Source of the DNA: an uncultured Brevundimonas sp.
GTDB taxonomy: Bacteria; Pseudomonadota; Alphaproteobacteria; Caulobacterales; Caulobacteraceae
Assembly: GCA_946481425.1 (NCBI GenBank)
Contig: CAMLNT010000007.1
Span: 1-29,457 of the forward strand
Length of the DNA: 29,457 bases
Direction of reading: 5' to 3'
Part shown: positions 24,576 to 29,457 of the stretch, one piece after another
Position numbering within the stretch: the first letter of the stretch is position 1
Layout: each line of letters opens with the position of its first letter
Notes under the pieces: generated by a model
The model's database searches: none
Seen by the model: the letters and a program-made list of their open reading frames with translations, nothing else
What the model was told of the DNA's origin: nothing
Program-made: the position numbers and the translations under genes

Positions 24576-27200
24576 ATGAAACGCTCTATCCTCGCCGCAA
24601 GCTCGGCGCTCGCTCTCGTCCTAGCCGCATCGGGGGCCTGGGCCGCCGGGCAGGACGATGTACCCGCCGCGCAACCGATGCTGGCGGAGGCCACGCCTGC
24701 GGCGCTCGGCGTCAGCCTGACCGGGGAACTTGTCGACGGCGATTCGCGCAGCGACGAGGACGGGCTGTTCGACCGCTATGTGCTGGACCTCCAGGCCGGC
24801 CAACGCGTCGAGATCATCATGCGGTCGGACGCCTTCGACACCTATCTGATCGGCCAGTACATCCACGCCGACGGCACGGCCGAGCAGATCGCCTATGACG
24901 ACGACGGCCTGGGCGAAGGCTTGCACTCGCGCCTGCGGTTCACCGCCGCCGAGACGGGGCGTTACGAAATCCGCGCCCGCGGCTTCGCGGGGTCGGGGAA
25001 CGGCGCTTACACCCTGACCTTCGGAGAGCAGACCAGCCCGGCGACCGCCGTCACCGCCGGCAGCCTCGCCGTTGGCGGCGAGGCGCAGGGCGCCTTGACG
25101 CTGGAAGACGCCGCGCCGGACTGGGCGCCGGACGCCCGCTATGACGAATACCGATTCAGCGCACGGGCGGGCGACCGACTGGAGGCAACCGCCATCAGCG
25201 AGGCCTTCGACACGACGCTGGAAGTCTGGCGAGAGACGCGCTGGGGCGTCTACGAGCAGATCGCCTACGACGACGACGGTTTCGCCGACGGCACGACGAA
25301 CTCGCGCGCGCGCTTCTACGCCCCCGAAGATGGGGACTATTATGTGCGGGTCTCAACCTATGCGACCGGCGCGGCTGGCGATTACCGGTTGGGCCTCACG
25401 GCGCTCGAGCCGATCCCTGCGCCCGCTCCTCTGGCGCTGGGACAGTCGGTCGAGGGTGCGCTGCTGGATGACGACCCGCAGAACGATCTCCCACAGGTCT
25501 TCGACGGATATCTGATCGACGCGCCCGTCGGCGCGCGGCTGGAGATTGTCGCCCGGTCGTCAGCGATCGACACGGTCCTGGAACTCGGTCGCCGCGAGGG
25601 GCCCAGCGGCTGGCTGGCGCTGGCCTTCGATGACGACGGGCTGGGGGAAGGCACGAATTCGCGCCTTCGCTACACGGTGACGGACCCCGGACCGGTGGAA
25701 GTTCGGGTCATGTCCTTCGACGGCGCCGCCCGCGGCGCCTACAGCCTCAGCGCCGTTGATCGCGGTCCTCCGCCTCCGCCGCCGCCGCCGGGCTCGATGG
25801 CTGTTGGCGATTCCGTCAGCGGCGAACTCGGTGACCAGGATGGCGTGGCCGGGGATGACCGCTTCTTCGACGACTACGACGTCCAGACGAGCGCCGGACA
25901 GCGCCTCGTCATCACCCTGCGCTCGGACGTGCACGACACCTTGATCGAGGTCTATCGCCAGGACGCCGACGGCGCGATGGAGATGGTGGCGTCGGACGAC
26001 GACAGCGCCGGCGACCTCGATTCGCGCGTGATCCTGAACGCCGAGGGTGGAGTCTACCGCATCCGATCGACCTCGTTCGCGGCCAATGAGAGCGGTCCCT
26101 ACACCCTGTCGGTCCGCGATCTGGGCGAGCCGGCGCGGCCGCGGCCGATCCGTCTGGGTCGGGGCGCCGAAGGGACGCTGACCGAGCGCGACGCCATGGC
26201 GGAGACTGAGGCGCGCTATGACAGCTACGGCTTCTCCCTGGCCGAAGGCGAGCGGGCGCAGTTCATCGCCCGCTCGGACGCTTTCGACACCTTCCTCGTG
26301 GTGGCGGAGCCGGATGGGATGGGCGGCTACACTTTCCTGACCTATGATGACGACGGCCTGGGCGACGGCACGACCAACTCGCGCCTGATCTTCACGGCCG
26401 AGGCCACGGGCGACTACGAACTGTGGGTCATGCCTTATGACCCGGCGGGATTGGGCGACTACAGCCTGGAAAGCCGTGCGCTCGGGGCCTCGCCCGATCC
26501 GGCTCCGGTCGAGCTCGGTGCGACCGTCGAAGGGCGTCTCGAGGAGCGCGACGGGATCACCTGGGAAGGGATGAACTACGACGGCTTCACCTTCAACGGC
26601 ACGGCCGGCCAGCGCGTGCGCATCGAGATGCGCTCGCAGGATTTCGACACCTATCTGCTGCTGGGCCAGCACACGGGCGACGGGCTGGCGGCGATCGGCG
26701 AGGACGACGACGGAATGGGCGAGGGCACCAACTCGCGCCTGACCTTCACCCTGCCGGCCGACGGTCTCTACGAACTCTGGGCGACCAGCTATGCGGTCGG
26801 TGAGACGGGCGCCTACAGCCTGTCGTTCACGGACCTCGGTCCGGCGCCCCAACCGGGCAGTCTGGTGATTGGCTCGACCCTGCGCGGCGACCTGAACGAC
26901 CAGGATCCCGTGGACGAGATGGGTTCCTTCTACGACGCCTATCGCTTCCAGGCGTACGAAGGCCAGCGGGTGCGCATCTCGCTGACCTCGAACGAGTTCG
27001 ACAGCTTCGTCCAGCTCGGACAGGTGACGGACGGCGTCTTCGTGACCGAGCAATCGGACGACGATGGCCTGTCGGACCTGAACTCGCGCCTCGACTTCGT
27101 CGCCGACGGACGCAACGAATACGTCCTGCGCGTGCGCAGCTTCTCGGCGGGCGAGACGGGCGAGTACGTCCTCAGCGTCGAGGACGCCCCGGCCGAATAG
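24576..27200 (+). CDS. Exported protein of seven PPC-like repeats
   Basis: The 874-residue protein has a signal peptide (about 1-24, cleavage near AWA-A), a short linker and seven consecutive beta-sandwich repeats starting near residues 46, 170, 292, 414, 531, 651 and 769. Each repeat follows the bacterial pre-peptidase C-terminal (PPC) pattern: a G-x-L opening, an acidic stretch, YDxY or a variant, a GQR-type turn, a SxxFDTxL strand, a DDDG acidic loop, NSRL or a variant and a final YxLxV strand. A proline run (about 399-406) separates repeats 3 and 4. PPC domains usually hang on secreted peptidases and bind calcium or polymers; here there is no catalytic domain. It has a GGGAGG site 4 nt before ATG, is divergent from folD and ends 2 nt from hutH. 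A periplasmic or surface binding role is a guess. Confidence 0.85.
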   Translation: MKRSILAASSALALVLAASGAWAAGQDDVPAAQPMLAEATPAALGVSLTGELVDGDSRSDEDGLFDRYVLDLQAGQRVEIIMRSDAFDTYLIGQYIHADGTAEQIAYDDDGLGEGLHSRLRFTAAETGRYEIRARGFAGSGNGAYTLTFGEQTSPATAVTAGSLAVGGEAQGALTLEDAAPDWAPDARYDEYRFSARAGDRLEATAISEAFDTTLEVWRETRWGVYEQIAYDDDGFADGTTNSRARFYAPEDGDYYVRVSTYATGAAGDYRLGLTALEPIPAPAPLALGQSVEGALLDDDPQNDLPQVFDGYLIDAPVGARLEIVARSSAIDTVLELGRREGPSGWLALAFDDDGLGEGTNSRLRYTVTDPGPVEVRVMSFDGAARGAYSLSAVDRGPPPPPPPPGSMAVGDSVSGELGDQDGVAGDDRFFDDYDVQTSAGQRLVITLRSDVHDTLIEVYRQDADGAMEMVASDDDSAGDLDSRVILNAEGGVYRIRSTSFAANESGPYTLSVRDLGEPARPRPIRLGRGAEGTLTERDAMAETEARYDSYGFSLAEGERAQFIARSDAFDTFLVVAEPDGMGGYTFLTYDDDGLGDGTTNSRLIFTAEATGDYELWVMPYDPAGLGDYSLESRALGASPDPAPVELGATVEGRLEERDGITWEGMNYDGFTFNGTAGQRVRIEMRSQDFDTYLLLGQHTGDGLAAIGEDDDGMGEGTNSRLTFTLPADGLYELWATSYAVGETGAYSLSFTDLGPAPQPGSLVIGSTLRGDLNDQDPVDEMGSFYDAYRFQAYEGQRVRISLTSNEFDSFVQLGQVTDGVFVTEQSDDDGLSDLNSRLDFVADGRNEYVLRVRSFSAGETGEYVLSVEDAPAE
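24711..27197 (+). repeat. Seven protein-level repeats of about 120 codons
   Basis: The repeat unit length varies between 117 and 124 residues. The DDDG motif and the following SRL segment recur in every copy except that repeat 4 has DDDSAGDLDSR. The copies have diverged at the DNA level, so this is an old array. Confidence 0.85.
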
Positions 27201-27202
27201 GA

Positions 27203-28732
27203 CTAGGGCGCCTCGGTCAGGCCGGGCGAGAAGTTGAGGAAGCGGCCGCTCTCCACGAGGGCGGCCGCGGCCGTCAGGTCCGGCGCGAAATAGCGGTCCG
27301 CGTCATACGGCGGCGCGATCTCGCGGATCGCGTCGTAGACGCCTTCAAGGGAGCGCGAGGTCTTCAGAGGCCGGCGGAACTCGAGCCCCTGGGCCGCGGC
27401 CAGCAGCTCGATGCCGACGACCACGGCGGTGTTGGCTGTCATGTCCAGCAGGCGCCGGGCGCCGTGTGCAGCCATCGAGACATGGTCCTCCTGGTTGGCC
27501 GAAGTCGGGACGGTATCGACGCTGCACGGGTGGGCGACCATCCGGTTCTCGGCCACGAGGGCGGCTGCGGTCACCTGGGCGATCATGAAGCCCGAATTCA
27601 CGCCGGATTCCTTCACCAGAAAGGCCGGAAGCTCGCTCATTTTGGGATCGACCAGAATGGAGGTGCGACGCTCGGACAGATTGCCGATCTCGCACAGGGC
27701 CATGGAGATCTGGTCGGCGGCAAAGGCCACAGGTTCGGCGTGGAAGTTGCCACCCGACAGGACGTCGCCCTCCTCGGCGAAGACCAGCGGGTTGTCGGTG
27801 ACGGCGTTCGCCTCGATCAACAGCGTCCGGGCCGCCATGCGCAGCTGATCGAGAATCGCGCCCATGACCTGCGGCTGGCAACGCAGCGAGTAGGGGTCCT
27901 GGACCTTGGCGCAGTCGTGGCGATGGCTCTCGCGGATTTCCGAGCCGACCAGCATTGCGCGCAGGGTCTGGGCGACCTCGATCTGGCCGCGATGGCCGCG
28001 CAGGGCGTGGATGCGCGGATCGAACGGGGCGTCTGAACCCAGCAGGGCGTCAACGGACAGGCCGCCGGCCGCGAGCGCCGCCGCGAAGATGGCCTCGGCC
28101 CGGAACAGGCCGGCCATGGCCGTGGCCGTCGAGAACTGGGTGCCGTTGAGGAGGGCCAGGCCCTCCTTCGGCCCCAGCGTCATGGGCTTGAGGCCCGCGC
28201 GCTTCAGGCCTTCGACGGCTGGCAGCGTTTCGCCGTTGTGCCTCGTCTCGCCGACACCGAGCAGGACCGACGACATGTGCGCCAGCGGCGCCAGGTCGCC
28301 CGAGGCCCCGACCGAACCCTTGGAAGGGATCACCGGCAGGACGTCGTGCTCGACCAGCGCGATCAGGGCCTGCAGCGTCTCGCCGCGAATGGCCGAGGCG
28401 CCCTTGGACAGGCTGGCGATCTTGAGCACCAGCATCAGGCGCACGACCGGGTCGGGCAGGGGCTCGCCGACGCCGCAGGCATGGCTGAGCACGAGGTTGG
28501 TCTGGAGCGTCTCCAGGTCCTCGCGGGCGATGGAGGTATTGGCGAGCAGGCCAAAGCCGGTGTTCACGCCATAGACGGTCTGGCCCGTCTCGATGATGGC
28601 GGCGACGGCGGCCGCGCCCGCATCGACGGCGGCCCAGGCGCGATCCGAAAGCGAGATCGAGGCCGGCGCGTCCACGACGGCGCGGAGTTGCGACAGGGTG
28701 AGCGGCGAGGAGCCGATGACGATCTGGGTCAT
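27203..28732 (-). CDS. hutH: Histidine ammonia-lyase
   Basis: HutH deaminates L-histidine to trans-urocanate, the first step of histidine degradation. The 509-residue length is normal. The autocatalytic MIO cofactor arises from Ala143-Ser144-Gly145 in [14 protein letters not shown]. Other family blocks are YGVNTGFG (54-61), [19 protein letters not shown] in the form [12 protein letters not shown], and the C-terminal [10 protein letters not shown]. The ATG lies 2 nt after the hutU stop, with a GGAAGG site inside the end of hutU, so the pair forms one operon. Its 3' end is 2 nt from the end of the PPC-repeat gene. Confidence 0.97.
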   Translation of the reverse strand: MTQIVIGSSPLTLSQLRAVVDAPASISLSDRAWAAVDAGAAAVAAIIETGQTVYGVNTGFGLLANTSIAREDLETLQTNLVLSHACGVGEPLPDPVVRLMLVLKIASLSKGASAIRGETLQALIALVEHDVLPVIPSKGSVGASGDLAPLAHMSSVLLGVGETRHNGETLPAVEGLKRAGLKPMTLGPKEGLALLNGTQFSTATAMAGLFRAEAIFAAALAAGGLSVDALLGSDAPFDPRIHALRGHRGQIEVAQTLRAMLVGSEIRESHRHDCAKVQDPYSLRCQPQVMGAILDQLRMAARTLLIEANAVTDNPLVFAEEGDVLSGGNFHAEPVAFAADQISMALCEIGNLSERRTSILVDPKMSELPAFLVKESGVNSGFMIAQVTAAALVAENRMVAHPCSVDTVPTSANQEDHVSMAAHGARRLLDMTANTAVVVGIELLAAAQGLEFRRPLKTSRSLEGVYDAIREIAPPYDADRYFAPDLTAAAALVESGRFLNFSPGLTEAP

Positions 28733-28734
28733 GT

Positions 28735-29457
28735 TCAGCCTTCCAGCGACGGCAGGTTCAGTCCGTGCTCGCGCGCGCAGGCCTTGGCGATATCGTATCC
28801 CGCATCGGCGTGGCGCATGACGCCGGTGGCCGGGTCGTTCCAGAGGACGCGTTCGAGGCGCTTGGCCGCCTCGGGCGTGCCGTCAGCCACGATGACAACG
28901 CCGGAGTGCTGGGAATAGCCCATGCCGACCCCGCCGCCGTGGTGGAGCGACACCCAAGAGGCGCCGCCGGCCGTGTTCAGGAGGGCGTTCAGCAGGGGCC
29001 AGTCAGACACGGCGTCCGAGCCGTCCATCATGGCCTCAGTCTCGCGGTTCGGGCTGGCGACCGAACCGCTATCGAGGTGGTCGCGGCCGATTACGACGGG
29101 GCCCGACAGCTCGCCGGACGCCACCATATCGTTGAACATCAGCCCAGCCCGATGCCGGTCACCCAGACCGATCCAGCAGATGCGCGCGGGCAGGCCCTGG
29201 AAAGCGATCCGCTCGCCGGCCATGTCGAGCCAGCGGTGCAGGCCCGCGTTGTCCGGGAACAGCTTTTTCATGGCCGCGTCGGTCTTGCGGATATCCTCCG
29301 GATCGCCCGTCAGCGACGCCCAGCGGAACGGCCCGATGCCTCGACAGAACAGCGGGCGGATGTAGGCGGGTACGAAGCCGGGGAAATCGAAGGCGTTCTT
29401 CACGCCTTCGTCGAAGGCGACCTGGCGGATGTTGTTGCCATAGTCGGTGACGGGGAT
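28735..29457 (-). CDS. hutU: Urocanate hydratase (C-terminal part, runs off the window)
   Basis: HutU adds water to urocanate to give imidazolonepropionate, the step after HutH, using a tightly bound NAD. The last 240 residues are present; the gene continues past the right edge on this strand. The visible part starts in [19 protein letters not shown] and has the diagnostic [25 protein letters not shown] block with the conserved cysteine. [26 protein letters not shown] and the final [16 protein letters not shown] follow. All are canonical, so nothing suggests a broken gene. Confidence 0.97.
   Translation of the reverse strand: MPVTDYGNNIRQVAFDEGVKNAFDFPGFVPAYIRPLFCRGIGPFRWASLTGDPEDIRKTDAAMKKLFPDNAGLHRWLDMAGERIAFQGLPARICWIGLGDRHRAGLMFNDMVASGELSGPVVIGRDHLDSGSVASPNRETEAMMDGSDAVSDWPLLNALLNTAGGASWVSLHHGGGVGMGYSQHSGVVIVADGTPEAAKRLERVLWNDPATGVMRHADAGYDIAKACAREHGLNLPSLEG

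Noticed and set aside
25560..27053. A 497-codon frame antisense to the PPC-repeat gene.
   Set aside because: Its apparent repeats come from the repeat structure of the sense gene; it has no ribosome site or recognisable domain.

Overview
The window reads as a chromosomal segment of a GC-rich alphaproteobacterium of the order Caulobacterales, most likely Brevundimonas or a close relative. The grounds are the high GC content (about two thirds by eye), a contiguous mreB-mreC-mreD-mrdA-rodA operon, a large coiled-coil membrane protein with the layout of the Caulobacter polarity factor TipN, and the general character of the housekeeping proteins. The genus is an inference. I see no integrase, transposase, phage gene, CRISPR array, tRNA or rRNA, so this is core chromosome rather than an island.

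Region 1 (1-8.6 kb) starts in the 3' end of rpoC, which is followed by a strong hairpin terminator. Next come a small lipoprotein, a proline-rich membrane protein, a zf-TFIIB zinc-ribbon protein, a TrmN6-like methyltransferase, a long-chain polyprenyl diphosphate synthase (probably for the quinone tail), an aspartate aminotransferase / family 4 glycosyltransferase gene pair, a small secreted protein, a VTT-domain membrane protein and a hemerythrin-like protein. Region 2 (8.6-15.2 kb) is the rod-shape operon: MreB, MreC, MreD, PBP2 and RodA form the elongasome. A DUF6173 gene begins 3 nt after rodA and looks co-transcribed. Region 3 (15.2-20.1 kb) holds proline iminopeptidase, an MFS permease, the TipN-like protein and, just upstream of it, a 58-codon membrane-peptide gene with a near-perfect Shine-Dalgarno.

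Region 4 (20.2-24.5 kb) has a cytosolic two-HKD phospholipase D / cardiolipin-synthase-like protein running tail to tail into an endonuclease/exonuclease/phosphatase-family protein. The latter lies downstream of folD and two TPM-domain proteins on the minus strand. Region 5 (24.6-29.5 kb) has an exported protein made of seven PPC-like repeats and the hutU-hutH histidine-degradation pair; hutU runs off the window.

The gene map is extremely compact. All seven convergent junctions are separated by 7 nt or less or overlap, three of them by the same shared CTAG, and none has room for a separate intrinsic terminator. I found no wholly new system. The best leads are the DUF6173 gene in the rod operon, the small gene before tipN, the seven-repeat exported protein, the TPM pair without an adjacent lemA, and an AT-rich, rare-codon inverted repeat inside the phospholipase D gene.
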